From: Sepioteuthis lessoniana
Taxonomy: Eukaryota > Mollusca > Cephalopoda > Myopsida > Loliginidae
Direction of reading: 5' to 3'
DNA: 64,000 bases
NCBI GenBank assembly: GCA_963585895.1
Contig: OY757921.1
Location: forward strand, 84,680,939 to 84,744,938
The notes under the pieces are model-generated. The model searched no databases. It was not told the DNA's origin and was given only the letters and a program-made list of their open reading frames with translations. Both the position numbers and the translations under genes were made by a program. Position 1 is the stretch's first letter; every line of letters starts with the position of its first letter. Below are positions 12,043 to 23,379 of the stretch, piece after piece.

Positions 12043-13556
12043 TTCATTGAGGTTTCTAATTATGTGACCAGTTTCAGTACACATACATTTTAAGCTTTTG
12101 AATCTTTTTAGGAATTTGGTTTAATCTGGGGTGTTGCTTTGTTTTTGTTTGTAGCATGATATGCAACGCAAATATCCCTCTTCAGGATTTAAGCTCAGGT
12201 CGCAGATCTAATTTCCTATATTTGGTAGGATATAAAGTTCTATCTAAATGTGTTTAGTGCCAGTTTTGCTGTGTAGAGCCATTCCGTTATAGAGGTCGTT
12301 AGTCACGAGCACAACGTCCATGTTAGGTATATAGTATCGATCGATGATAAATTGTTTGACATGAGAAGCATAGGCTGAATTAAAAAGTGTCTAGAATTTT
12401 TGAAAAAACCTCTTCATCAAATAGTGAAAAATAAACTTGCAATTTTGAAGAGAAATTTATTTACTTCATCTAATGCCAGTTTCATTATTCAGTCGCTTAT
12501 CTTATTTAGTTTATCGTAGGAATTACATAGTAGGATACAAGTAATGTGACTATATCAATCGTGGCTTGGTTTCATGAACGAAGATCAAAAAAGGTGGGTG
12601 TTCGCTTTGACTGCAGATATGCACATTGATGACAAGGCCAATGCATGCAGGCAGAAAAAGTAATAGCCGATGTTCTGCTAAGGGTTTGATGAAGTCATGT
12701 TGCGTTTCTTCCCACTACGCCTTCGTGGGGTTGCTCAACGGGTGTTTTCGAAGCATGTTTGACGATAAAACGCTGTATATCACTGTCATCCACAAGGGAG
12801 GTTCTCAATCGATGGTGACTGTCATCAAGTGTATTTTAAACAGTCTTTGTATCGCCTTCTGGGTACCCATTAGAGGTACGCATGTTGTAATGTTAATGTC
12901 TCAACGAGCCGAATTCAAATCCTGGTCAACGTTGTTTGCGTTCTATTTCACGGTAGTGCCCCAAAAAAAAGCTTGAATTCATCTCATACCTCAAACTCTA
13001 AAGTAGACTAATATTTCAAGTCTTGCTAAGTCAACTGATGTAAGAAGGGGAAAAAAGGGTTAGATTGTCTTAGACTGTCCAACGTAGTTTTCAATTTCGT
13101 TCTGGAAACTCCTGCGCTTATTCTAATGCCTTGTTGAATGACACTGTTCCCCTTTTTGGATTGTGTCGTGAAAAAAGGATATCTGTACAGAGATCAAGAG
13201 TCATGCACAACAGATGAATGCTATAATCCTAAACCGAAGAGATGGATTGTGATCTTGGCTATAAGCCATAAAAAATTTTGTTTGAAATCCATAACCATTG
13301 ACGTTGAATTTTGGGAAAAATGAAACTTCTAATTACTATTAAAAAAAAAAAAGACCTAATTAATGCAAGCAATTTGTGACGTCTCCTGTACAGCGAAGAC
13401 CGTCTTGTCGATATTTGATTACTAATGGGATTTGCTAAATTACAGCTTGGCTCTTCCTGGATTTAATACTGAAATGGATTGTGTAATCTATCAACTCGAC
13501 ACTTGATACCAATCATTTTTTGAGTTATATTGAACTAGGATCCTTTTCAGTTGGTT
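12042..13556. other. No gene recognised
   Basis: Mostly unique-looking sequence. The largest open frame (12626-12976, +, 116 codons) has no recognisable domain, no evident splice context and a composition like its flanks; I do not call it a gene. Confidence 0.5.
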
Positions 13557-13605
13557 GTGCTTTACGGCATATCAACCCTTGTGGGTTATTTAATACCAAA
13601 TCATG
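13557..13605 (-). repeat. Isolated hairpin-tail module
   Basis: B/R-type tail: GGCATATCAACC, CTTGTG, GGTTATTTAATACC. No attached R body is visible; the SINE-C at 13631 follows. Confidence 0.65.
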
Positions 13606-13630
13606 TTTATGCATGCATACATATATAAAT

Positions 13631-13895
13631 TTACCAAACCCTTCCGCGTTGGCTACATGTGACATAAGATAAACTGTTTAAGAAGAGTTTACCAGGTTTT
13701 CCTTCTCCTTGAAAAGTTGCCATTCCAAAGTTCAAGGGCCATACTTACCCTGAGCTGGAGAGTGAATAGTTGGATGGACACCTTTCGTAAGGTCATTATC
13801 GTTATTTGAAATGCAAATCGAATCGTCAAAGCTTTTGAAATCGGGTCGCCGTGTCTATTCCCTAAGACAGTAACCATTACACCACGAACGCCTTC
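13631..13895 (-). mobile_element. SINE-C copy
   Basis: Reverse-complement SINE-C from tail (CCAAACCCTTCCGCGTTGG) through the core to the head, with B-box remnant near 13837-13850 and A-box remnant 'accattacaccacgaacgcc' at 13873-13892. Heavily diverged. Confidence 0.7.
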
Positions 13896-13929
13896 GTATA
13901 TACATAAATATTTAATATGATTTGAAAAT

Positions 13930-14168
13930 GAATGGTTTGAAGGTGACAGTTTTTAAGCAAGCTTATTTGTTTGTACATGGTTACATAGTTTCAAGTATTG
14001 CTATGCGATACTGAATATCCAATTCAACAATCATTTGTTTATAAACAGGTAAATGGTTGTAAGTCTAAAAAAAATGAGTGAATATTTCTATTTGATCTAT
14101 AGAAAGGAATCTAATTGGTACTTTCAATCCTGATCAAAGTGGACCCGGAAGTAATGGAAATGAAAACT
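13930..14168 (-). repeat. Repeat R fragment
   Basis: Subrepeats followed by the block 'gtggacccggaagtaatgga' (14140-14159). The terminal region is replaced by the tail of the next copy. Confidence 0.6.
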
Positions 14169-14590
14169 GGTTGTTGGTTTTGTTTTGTTTACAGCGTATC
14201 AACCCCTTTTCGAGTCATTTCACACCGAATTAAATTTCAAACAATTCAGTTTAGTATAATCACAGATTTTTGTCTATAGACAGTTAAATGTCAAAACAGT
14301 TCTATTTCAAGCAATTCAGTTGAGGATAAGTACACAGTTTAGTTCCATTTGACCCATAGATAGGACTACCAGGTGCTACCACTCCGAGTCAGAGCGGAGC
14401 TGGGAGCGATGGCAATGAAAGGGTGCTCTTTATTCACCAAAGCTCCTGTATTCCTGGAACCTCACTATCAGATAGTTTAGTGTAATATCCAGGACACTTG
14501 TTGCGGGGGTGGATCTTACGTCTCTGCAAAGTGCAGTCGTTATATTCTATAGCCCCAGCCGACTGGGAAATTTTTACACCGGATTGGATT
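14169..14590 (-). repeat. Repeat R copy
   Basis: Begins with a decayed tail (GTTTACAGCGTATCAACC), then subrepeats such as 'caattcagttgaggataagt', the 'ggagcgatggcaatgaaagg' block, 'acctcactatcagatagttt' and the terminal CCCAGCCGACTGGG at 14555-14568. Confidence 0.75.
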
Positions 14591-14775
14591 TTATCAACCT
14601 CAATTTACAGCATATATATGCGCATGTTCTTCAAGAAGTAGTTCACATTGCGCAAAGCTTCAGTACTGAAACCTCACAAAAGGACACTAGTTGGGGGAGG
14701 GTCTTATGCCTCTGCAGATATTCTGTCGGCGTATTCTACAGACCTAGCCGACAGGACTGTTCAATAATAAGGCAA
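14591..14775 (-). repeat. Repeat R terminal fragment
   Basis: A second R terminal block directly following the previous copy: GGACACTAGTTGGGGGAGGG, 'tctgcagatattctgtcggc', then CCTAGCCGACAGGA. It suggests tandem or successive insertion. Confidence 0.6.
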
Positions 14776-14805
14776 GAGAAAACTCTCTAAACCAACAGTT
14801 TTGCT

Positions 14806-15012
14806 GTCAAGGATTGCCCAAAGGCTCCCTTTTCAATAGATACTACACCGAGGTGTAAGGGAGGGTGCGACTTTACCCTAGATCCTTACTTTGTAATGCT
14901 GTAATCCCCATTCAGTACCATTTTTGAGTCTTTTGGTATGACTCAACCTGGGATTGAACCTCAGTCTCCCAGACCATTAGCAAGCAATACTCATTAGGCC
15001 AATGGCCTGGTT
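14806..15012 (-). mobile_element. SINE-A copy
   Basis: Reverse complement of SINE-A. Visible blocks are 'aaaggctcccttttcaatag', 'ctacaccgaggtgtaaggga', the B-box complement GGGATTGAACCTC and the A-box end 'actcattaggccaatg'. Confidence 0.85.
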
Positions 15013-15464
15013 AAACGAACTGTAATTAACCATATAATGGGCTTGTTTTAACATTTTTATTGATGTTCACATTCTTTTGTTCAAAAAGCTTATTTTTGTC
15101 TGACATTCAAAATATATTATCGCAGATATATTTTATTTTCTTCAATTGTTATGAACCTTCGTTTATTTTTGTTACACTCAATAGGAACCTTTTTTTTTTC
15201 TTTAAGAAAACTACTACTGAGACTAACTCTGCAATTAATAGATCAACAGATATACACCCGGCGTATGTTGGTAGATTTCGATAAGGGTAGACAACGAAAA
15301 AGTAACCATGATTCTAAAAGATAAGAAAATAAATGAAAAAAAAAAAAAATCATGAAAAATCTTGAGATATTTGGCTCGGTTAGATTTGCTTTTAACTTTT
15401 TGTTTCTTATATAAATTAGTGTATTTTTTCCTTATCTGATAACACCGAGACATTTTAGAAATTA

Positions 15465-15519
<55 letters not shown>

Positions 15520-16439
15520 TCGAACACACACATACTAACCCATAAGCACATATACATAAATATAAATACATATACAATTATATAATTACTTTTTCTGATA
15601 TAGATTTTTTTTTTTTAATTTCATGTAAGCTAGACATCTCTAAGCGAATCTCTAATGCCTTTGATCTTTAAAAGATAGGGTTTACTTTGTAGTAAATTCA
15701 ACAATTTTTTTTTTCCCGAATTAAAACAAAACTGCCAACAGAAATATTTTTATGTGAACTTCTTTCAAATTAAACATAACCAATGTCAGCTATTTTATCT
15801 GTCTGAAATTCTGCCTCAAGATTCGATAATGATGAATATTAGCTTATCTGGAACTATTGTACATAAAGTTGTAGGATCCGAATTAATTATTCGTGCATCC
15901 CTTATCCCATTCCCCACCAAAACAGAAAGTCTTTAAAAGAATTGGCACTTTATGTTCCAATGAATAATGTAACCTGCATGAGGGATATGCCAGAACCGGC
16001 TCTCATAGAAAGGTCGACAAATCTATAATGGGCTATTTGATGCCTTTAAAACGATTATCATTAGGTGTTATTTATCATAAAACCAGAAAAAATTGAAACT
16101 TTGTGACCAAAGCACATTGAAGATTTTGCTGTTTTGTTTTAGGTTTGCGGTATTGCAATTTTAACTTGGCTATGAATGTTTAAATTCTGATGAATTTGGC
16201 AATAGATAGTTCCTAATAATATTTAAGCTGAATAATGTTCCACTAGAAATAATAAAACCATGTTTTATAGGTTTATAAGAAAATAAGAGGGTACTTATCG
16301 GAAACTGTATCATTTTATAAATAACCCTAGCTCTGCAAAAAAAGGCATCCCATTGCGAGACTTTTATTAGGGAAATGCACCTAACGTGTAATTTTGACAG
16401 AAATTCATTTTCTTATTTGCAACTGAATGATTGTTTTGT
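15013..16439. other. No gene seen; contains (TA)n
   Basis: AT-rich sequence with a pure (TA)n run at 15467-15515 and several T-runs. Open frames of 60-74 codons show no known domain. Confidence 0.55.
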
Positions 16440-16735
16440 GGAATCATTTTACGTTTGGTTTCATTGTTTAATGGCATATCAACCTCCATTTTACGTTTGG
16501 TTTCATTGTTTAATGGCATATCAACCTCCATCTTCTATTTAATGCCCAAGCTATCCTTGAAAAAAAAAAACAAAAAAACCCAACATTGATATTATTTAAC
16601 CCACAGCTGGGAGTACAAGGAATTCATACCTCTCTCAAGGGTATTAGTCAAAACGAGAGCACAGTAGCTTGACTGGAGTTCGAACTTGCTTGTGTCGAGG
16701 CCTCATCTCAGGAATTTAGCCATTGGGAGTCCCTG
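16440..16735 (-). mobile_element. SINE-B copy with duplicated tail
   Basis: Reverse-complement SINE-B. The tail end is present twice in tandem, each unit carrying TTTTACGTTTGGTTTCATTG and GGCATATCAACCTCCAT. An A-run, the core ('tatttaacccacagctggga') and the B-box complement TGGAGTTCGAACT follow; the head is eroded. Confidence 0.75.
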
Positions 16736-17345
16736 GAAAGTGATTGAGCTGTTCAAGTTATAAAGAAAAGGGTAGACTAATTTTGGGGAAAGGAGAGAGA
16801 AAGAAAAAGAAAAAACAGTCTATGGAATGGCCAACTCACCTCTTTGGAGTCAGGCCAAAGCACACGTTGTAGGTCAGCCAACCACAGGTGAACAACTACG
16901 GTATTTAAAAGTAACTAGAAAAAAAAACAAAAAAAAAACAAAGGTTCAAAATCTGCGCTGGTGTAGAAACACCGGAAGCGTACATGTTCCTCCATCCGAC
17001 ACCAGACGGAAGTAAGCGGATGACTCTAGTTTGAAAGTTAGTAGGGAGCTGGACGTGATGAGATAAGACAGTCAGTCGAAGACTCGATACGGAAATGTAA
17101 AGTGAGACGAAAATTACGAGACCCATTTTGGGGTGAGCTCCGAAACGGGGTTTTACATCAGAGGTACAGCTGCGAAGACCAAACCAGCTAACAATCATAT
17201 TAGAACTATAACAGAAAACCAGAAAGAAGAATCAAGGTCTGTGTCTGCCCTCTCTCTTCTCATAACATGTTTTTCTTTGTCCAACTAAAGTGATCAACTC
17301 AGCTTTCATACTCAGTTTCTTTTCCTCCAACGGCTACTAAAAAGA
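16736..17345. other. No gene recognised
   Basis: Unique-looking sequence between SINE-B and the second mariner element. A 97-codon minus frame (16905-17198) lacks recognisable motifs. Confidence 0.5.
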
Positions 17346-18257
17346 ACAGGGTGAAACGATAAAATTGTCGTCCTAAAGAAAACAACACTACAGCTTTATT
17401 TTAAAACTTTTATTGAAAAATCAATTCAGGTAACTTGATTTTTTAGTAGAGCTGACATCTCTTCAATGTAGCCGCCTTCAGCCTCTATCACCACCTCAAT
17501 ACGGATCCGGAACTGGGAGTAAGCCTTTTCCACAAGCGCCGGCAGGAGCTCGGCGAAAACTCGGCGGATGGCAGCGATCAGGCTGGCTTGGTATTGTGGG
17601 AGGTCAAGTTGGTGATGTTCTCGACGTATGACCACACGAAGTAGTCCAGCGGGTTCAGGTCGGGGGAGGAGGGGGTCCAGTGAGAGAAGGTTACAAAGTC
17701 GTAGCACTCCTTCTGAAGCCAAGCCTGGGTCTCTTTGGACTTGTCGACCGGCACCGAGTCCTGCTGCCACACTCAGGGTCTGCCACCGGCCACCTGATTT
17801 CACCAGGGGATCACCACACTCTTCAGTACATCCAGGTACACTTTGCTGTTAACTTTCAAGCAGACTTTGTAGAGGTGAGGTGGCATGATGTGGCCCTCAC
17901 TTGAAACCACACCAAAGACCATAACCGTAGCCGGAAACTTTGTTTTCATCACCCTCGTCACGTCCCTGTTATTCGTGGCAATCCAGAGTTGCATTTTGAG
18001 GGTGCTGGCAATGGTCCTGTTGTCATAACTTGGATCAGTAGAGAGCATGAGTTGTACAGTGGCGCATCTCCGATCTCGCTCGTTGAACATTGTGTTACTT
18101 TCAGACATGATAGAAGGCTCCTATCGCTCTTGGGATTTGTACACAACTGGCTAACTAGTAGTTGGTCTGCGATAAAAAAAGAAAACCGGTTTTTTATTGA
18201 AGGGAAATGGAATTATGTCGTCTTTTCTAGGGCGACAATTTTATCGTTCCACCCTGT
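17346..18257 (-). mobile_element. Mariner-type element, both ends present
   Basis: Imperfect terminal inverted repeats of about 33 bases bound a 912-base element. The left end begins ACAGGGTGAAACGATAAAAT and the right end is the inverse of ACAGGGTGGAACGATAAAAT, each followed by TGTCG. TA follows the right end (TA target sites are typical); the left flank has lost it. The transposase inside is shortened and frameshifted, so the copy is non-autonomous. Confidence 0.88.
17426..18108 (-). pseudogene. Mariner-type transposase, frameshifted
   Basis: Three minus-strand frames join into a truncated transposase. 18108-17800 holds the first catalytic region, with ATVMVFGVVSSEGHIMPPH. 17772-17578 continues with WQQDSVPVDKSKETQAWL and the second catalytic block SPDLNPLDYFVWSYVE. 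17600-17426 ends with FRIRIEVVIEAEGGYIEEM. At least two frameshifts separate them and most of the N-terminal DNA-binding region is missing. SPDLNPLDYFVW is characteristic of the Tc1/mariner/IS630 group. No product is expected. Confidence 0.85.
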
Positions 18258-18915
18258 ATATTAGCGAATAAACTTCTGTGTTTGTGACCTCAGGCTGAGT
18301 TAGGTGAGTTCGTTAGCTTTTCCCACGGCAAAGTACCCGTAAAGACCTAGCGATAAACACATAAATCCGTTCATCATGTGATAGTACATACGTCTATTTG
18401 GAAATGTCATGTTATATCTCCATTTTTTTAAATGGTGAATATCGTTTTTAATCATCAAAATTCTCCATAAAAAGTATATAACCATGAATTAGCATCCTTC
18501 TCTTCTTAAATAAAAGCATCAGTACCACCATGGGCCGCTTTTAAGCCGGGAAACCAACGAGTTTATGGCTCGTCTAGTATCATTAACTCAGACTAGTGCA
18601 CTTATATTGGTTGTTATAATCCCAAAGTTTCAGCCGTTGTTGTCTCAAGCCTTCTTCGGATTTTTTGTAATACAACTTCTGTGTACATTGATACATGGGT
18701 GTGTGCTTACATTTTTCTTTAAAGCAGATGCTTATTCCTAAATATTACAAAATATTCATGTAATACTTTTTTCTTTAGTTATCCATTTAAAGTTAAATAA
18801 AAAAGATCTCGAAATCCAGAATATGTTTTAATTGCTTCATAATCTTTTACTATAGAAAAAAAATCTGCATTAGGCTCATAACTTTGAAGGTATTTTTCTC
18901 CAGTATTTTGATATT
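18258..18915. other. No gene seen
   Basis: AT-rich sequence without recognisable repeat family or coding signal. Confidence 0.5.
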
Positions 18916-19463
18916 TCATCAACCGAAAATGTCAACGACACACGGCTAACGAAGGCATGGACAGCTATCGATAGGCTCTCGATCATATGGAAATCAAACC
19001 TGACCGATAAAATGAAACGCAATTTCTTCCAAGCAGCGGTCGTATCGATACTGCTATATGGATGCACTACTTGGACGCTAACTAAACGGCTGGAGAAGCT
19101 AGACGGCAATCACACAAGAATGTTGCGAGCAATATTGAACAAGTCCTGGCGGCAACACACAACAAGGCACCAACTATACGGCCACCTGCCTCCCATCACG
19201 ACAACTATCCAAGTCAGACGAACCAGACATGCAGGACACTGCTGGAGAAGCAGGGACGAGCTCATAAGTGATGTACTCCTGTGGACCCCCACATATGGCA
19301 GGGCAAAAGCAGGACGACCAGCTCAAACATATATACAGCAGCTATGTGAGGATACGGGATGTAGCCCTGAAGACTTGCCATTGGCGATGAACGACAGGGA
19401 GGAGTAGCGAGAGAGGGTCAGGGATATCCATGCCTGTGGCTCGACAGGATGATGATGACTGAT
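18916..19463 (+). pseudogene. RTE-like LINE, 3' end of pol
   Basis: C-terminal part of a non-LTR retrotransposon polyprotein, downstream of the reverse transcriptase core. Recognisable words in order are SSTENVNDTRLTKAWTAIDR, LYGCTTWTLTKRLEKLDG, MLRAILNKSWRQH, RRTRHAGHCWRSRDELISD, LLWTPTYGRAKAGRPA and LCEDTGCSPEDLPLAMNDRE. The frame is open from 19012 to 19407, with a stop where family members continue. It ends in a short GAT-repeat tail, a common mode for RTE-class LINEs. It is 5'-truncated: endonuclease and polymerase motifs are absent. A hAT-like element lies immediately downstream. Exact clade is uncertain. Confidence 0.85.
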
Positions 19464-19472
19464 GTTCCAACA

Positions 19473-20684
19473 CAGTGGTCGGCAACCTTTTTGAACAGAG
19501 ATGGATAAACAGCTATGCAGTGTCATAGAGGAGGGACATGTTATTAAATATGTAACTAAATTTTATGGAGGTTTAAAGCCAAACAGGGAATTTAATATAA
19601 TTGTATTTCAACAAGGCACCTTGTTTTACTAATTGCCAAGTTGGCCGGGGCTGTAGAATACACTGACTGCACGTTATAGAAGGGAAAGACACCCGCAACA
19701 AGTGTACTAGATACGATGCTAACAAATCTACTGGTGAGCTTCCAGTGATGCCATAACTCCCAGGTCCTAGAATGGTAGCTCCTGATTGGGCCCTATCTAT
19801 GGGTTAAATAGAACTAAACTGCATACTTATGCTTAACTGAATTATTTGAATTAGAGTTGTTTGACTAAACTGAATAGCTTGAAAAAGGACCGTTTTTGAC
19901 ATTTAAGCAGCGTACTTATGCTAAACTGAATTATTTGAAACGGAACTGTCTTTGATATAGAAATACTTATGCTCAACTGAATAGTTTAATATAGAACTGT
20001 TTTGACATTTAACTGTGAGTAAACAAAATCAATACTTATACAAAACAGAATTAGCTGAATTAGAACTGTTTGACTAAACTGAATAGCTTGAAATAGCAAT
20101 GTTTTTGACAATTAAACTATGTATTCATGCTAAACTGAATTGTTTGAAATAGAACTGATTATTTGTTTAAAATGGATTTGGCATTAAGTAACCTACAAAG
20201 GTTGATATGTCATAAAACCCAAACAAGTTAGAATTGGTAATGATTTTAAAGAATACACCAGCAGTGATCTTCTGAAGATCATTAGGTATTTCGAATCTTT
20301 CAACATTATACACCTTCACTTAATGAGACACTTGTTACTGCTGACTGTGCGATAACTTCTCAGGTGAAATATTTGTCGACGACAGGAGCAAAACATCATC
20401 CAGGTGGTCGTTACGCAACTTTGCTCATTAATGACTTTTAGTGGATTTTATTTTGGAAAAAAATAAGTTGTTCACAAGCATATGTACTTCCAAATAATGA
20501 TATCATTTTCGCATTAGTCAAGATGTTTTTATATTTTTCGAATACATTATATATTTTGGGCGAAGTCAACAGTGGATTCAAACTGAAATTTCGATTTGAC
20601 TGTATGTCAATAGTAATATATTGTCAATCCAGTGTAAGATGGTTTGCCGGATATGGCCAACGGGTCGGGGATTGCCTACCCCCG
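19473..20684 (+). mobile_element. hAT-like DNA transposon, non-autonomous
   Basis: The left end CAGTGGTCGGCAACCTTTTT is a typical hAT/Charlie-type terminus; the right end (GGATTGCCTACCCCCG, ending 20684) is its decayed inverse. Eight-base flanks TTCCAACA (19465-19472) and TTCTAACG (20685-20692) match at 6 of 8 positions, as expected for an old 8-base target duplication. No transposase is visible. An R copy (19636-20222) is nested inside. Strand is arbitrary. Confidence 0.6.
19636..20222 (+). repeat. Repeat R copy nested in hAT-like element
   Basis: R in sense orientation: 5' block GGCCGGGGCTGTAGAATACA, then 'taacaaatctactggtgagc', CTATCTATGGGTTAAATAG, five or more degenerate subrepeats ('actgaattgtttgaaatag'), and the hairpin tail TTTGGCATTAAGTAACC / AGGTTGATATGTC with AAACCCAAAC. 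Confidence 0.85.
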
Positions 20685-20755
20685 TTCTAACGTTTTAAGT
20701 ATGTGCAGAATTTTCAATCGAAAAAGAAAATCACTCTTGGTGGAGTTTAGAACAG

Positions 20756-20968
20756 TACATTCTGCAGAGAGGTAAGAACCTCTCAAAATGGAGTTTCCCA
20801 AGTATGACTTGAAGCTGCATCTGATGGTGAGGCTACAGTCCTGGAAATCTGAGGAAGTGTAAAGTACCCCTTCATTGCCATGACTTACTGGTCGCTCTGT
20901 CAATTAGTCCAAGAGAAGGAGAACTGAATTGAAATCTGTTAAACTTCACTTAAAAATTAACCTTATAA
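20756..20968 (+). repeat. R 5' fragment joined to SINE-C tail
   Basis: 20756-20900 matches the R 5' region ('tctgcagagaggtaagaacc', 'ctgatggtgaggctacagtc', 'taccccttcattgccatgac'). From about 20901 the sequence continues as a SINE-C tail ('gagaaggagaactgaattg', 'tctgttaaacttcacttaaa'), followed by a CG/CA run. Confidence 0.6.
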
Positions 20969-21260
20969 CGCGCGCGCACACACACACACACAAGTTTGCA
21001 AATATGTACCTATGTCTACGTTAGTAGTCCCCAACCACTTTTTGACCATGTCCATCTTTGGTATTCCTAAATTTCCGATGTCACCCTGTAACATTAAAAC
21101 CTTACATACAAACCCCACCAAAATATTGCATGCCCCACGAAAATATCATGTTCTCCACCTTGGGAATTACTGGTATACGTATATAAATGGATATATTTAT
21201 AAATACACGCACACACACACACACACACATATATTACACACACACACACACGTCTACGCA
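20969..21260. repeat. CA-rich microsatellites
   Basis: CG/CA run at 20970-20993 and (CA)n runs at 21208-21228 and 21238-21252. Between them, 21034-21056 (AGTCCCCAACCACTTTTTGA) resembles a hAT end, but no matching partner could be fixed. Confidence 0.75.
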
Positions 21261-21267
21261 CATGTAT

Positions 21268-21531
21268 CTATGAATATGAAAGTATGTCTACGTGCGCACA
21301 TGTATAATCCTCAGGCTTTTCGTTCTTTTCCTTCTGTTTATCTTTTTCAATACCGAGAGCTTCAGCTGCTTCCCACGTCGTACACGCATGTGCTGTATGC
21401 TGCTTTGAAGCAATGGCGTTTTCTTTAATTGTCCCGTAGATATTGGGAATCTTATTGAGAACGGCAAGTAGAGGATCCGAATGCCGTCGAAAATCGATGT
21501 GTTTATCGATCGGCAGCAAGATCGATAACAC
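21268..21531 (-). CDS. Unassigned ORF, 87 codons
   Basis: An open frame starting MLSILLPIDKHIDFRRHSD, containing LLAVLNKIPNIYGT and TWEAAEALGIEKD, and ending in a charged EKDKQKEKNEKPED stretch. The spacing of a hydrophobic segment, a P..Y word, then W..A..LG is faintly like MADF/Myb-SANT DNA-binding domains used by host factors and Harbinger-type transposons, but that is a guess. It lies outside the clear repeats and its base use is less AT-biased than its flanks. It could be an exon or transposon relic; no splice sites are convincing. Confidence 0.2.
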   Translation of the reverse strand: MLSILLPIDKHIDFRRHSDPLLAVLNKIPNIYGTIKENAIASKQHTAHACTTWEAAEALGIEKDKQKEKNEKPEDYTCAHVDILSYS

Positions 21532-21572
21532 GTGTTGTTATTTGTCAGTTGTAACTGAGTAATTGTTTCCAT

Positions 21573-22092
21573 GGGTGGAATGTTATTCCCACAGATGCTG
21601 TTGACATCTCCCTGAATATTCCCTCAGGGTGGTGGGGGTTGATAAGAAGGAGACGGCAATTTACGGAGTTGCGTTTTGGGTTTGTTGGTTGCAGGCGGCG
21701 AGCAGAAAACGGACAGAGGAAGATGCCTTTTACTTGATCGATCTGAAGAATGACCTTTTCCTCTTCTCTCTATTCGGCTAAACAACCTTTTCCTTTGTTT
21801 TCTTGCAAAATTTTTTGTTCCATGGTATATCCTATTTGACAGGGAAATTAAATATGGCAGTTACACGAAGAAAATGGCGAAAAATGAAGACAGTTACATT
21901 CGGAGATTTAAAAAAAAAAAAAATGATTTCGTTCTTACTTTTTTTTTTTTTTTACTGAACCTAGGTGGACTTGCTTGATTAGATCAAATGTTAAATTTAG
22001 AAGTAAAAAATTCCCGAATCCATTGAAATGTTCCATTTCAGATATGAACGGATCATCTTCTGTATTGTTAGGGAACAGAAGACACAGATATC
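21573..22092. other. No gene recognised
   Basis: Includes a somewhat GC-richer block at 21575-21730 and A/T runs near 21911-21953. No domain or repeat family recognised. Confidence 0.5.
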
Positions 22093-22313
22093 TTGTTAAA
22101 AATTTATCTTATTTCTTTCATATGGTTGGGAGAGACATATGACTCATACTTATTAAAGAGATATTCAACCGCAATGTTCCAGTCAACCCCGTTAGACACT
22201 ACGTCATTTGGGACTCCCCTAAATTATTCAAGATCCAACTCACCAATAGATATTTTGGAACATAATCCTAGTTCCAACCTTAGTGAAGAAGCTGTCTCGT
22301 TTTTTGCGCTTGC
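22093..22313 (+). CDS. Unassigned ORF running into the gap
   Basis: The frame is open from 22093 up to the N gap, with a Ser/Thr/Asn-rich segment STPLDTTSFGTPLNYSRSN and then LSEEAVSFFAL. I do not recognise it. Absence of microsatellite bias makes it more gene-like than most frames here. It could be an exon or the start of a retrotransposon ORF cut by the gap. The end is unknown. Confidence 0.25.
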
Positions 22314-22513
22314 NNNNNNNNNNNNNNNNNNNNNNNNNNNNNNNNNNNNNNNNNNNNNNNNNNNNNNNNNNNNNNNNNNNNNNNNNNNNNNNNNNNNNNN
22401 NNNNNNNNNNNNNNNNNNNNNNNNNNNNNNNNNNNNNNNNNNNNNNNNNNNNNNNNNNNNNNNNNNNNNNNNNNNNNNNNNNNNNNNNNNNNNNNNNNNN
22501 NNNNNNNNNNNNN
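22314..22513. other. Assembly gap (200 N)
   Basis: Exactly 200 undetermined bases, probably a placeholder length. Reading frames that cross it are meaningless. Confidence 0.99.
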
Positions 22514-23379
22514 CATTACAAACAGGCAGGTAGGCAGACGACAAGAAAAGCGATGGAGAGGAAATGAAGAATAGTGATGCTAATTGGTGTATGATAAACT
22601 AAAACAACGAAAGTGATTATAAAGGAATAAACGATATATATGACGATGATTATAGGGATTATAAGGAACAGTGTAAGAATAGGAAATAAAAGTTAAAAAC
22701 GCATAAAAAGTCTAAGAAAAATAAGAGTAGCTGTTGTAAACTAACTAAAGCTGTTAAATAAGAAATAACAAATAACGGGGATTTGAAATGAAATGAAAAT
22801 CATTATAACACTAACAAATTACAATACTCGCTAACAGCACGAAGAAGGTACCCTCTGCTGTAGTGGGGACTACTTAGTCAGCAAAAATAGTAATTTATAA
22901 AGCTTTCTTGCTTAAATGTGGCACAGGGCTCTGTAAATGAAGCATTCAAACTCACTCGGGAAGGTTTGCTAGACTTACTTGCTAACCATGACACCCCAAC
23001 TAAGGTACTCAGTCAGCAAAAATACCCCACCTCATGATAGTGTCCAACGTATTTTTGAGAAATGGGGCATACCGATTGATGTTCAACGATAGGGTATATA
23101 ACACTAATGGTAACAATAGAAACAGGAAGAACACGGTTAGGACAATTAATGATCAACTCTATAGAGTAAGTCAAGAAAAGGATTTTAGTGATAATACTGT
23201 TAGCCGTAGCTCAAGCCGAAAGAATAATAGATCGTTAAAGTGTAAATGGCTACGATTAATTAAAAAAGGCAATATTTCGGTCGAAAGTAGCTTCGAAGAA
23301 AGAGAAGCCAAACATAAGGATATACAGAAGAAAGCATAGAAGGTGGTTGATGGATAGGAAATAGTTTGAACACGAAAAA
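22514..23379. other. AT-rich, one weak ORF
   Basis: A-rich sequence after the gap. The frame at 23034-23339 (+, 101 codons; QLYRVSQEKDFSDNTVSRSS, then basic residues) resembles no family I know. The phrase 'cagtcagcaaaaatacccca' at 23009-23028 echoes 'ttagtcagcaaaaatagtaa' at 22874-22893, a short direct repeat about 135 bases apart. Confidence 0.4.

Noticed and set aside
12626..12976. 116-codon open frame
   Set aside because: No recognisable domain, splice signals or homologue; the length is within chance for this composition.
22093..22567. Reading frames crossing the N gap
   Set aside because: The gap is a run of undetermined bases, so continuity of frame is not real.
21030..22872. Possible large hAT-like element (AGTCCCCAACC at 21036, GGGGACTACT at 22864)
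   Set aside because: The match is short, the flanks give no clear 8-base duplication, and the gap lies inside; too weak to call.
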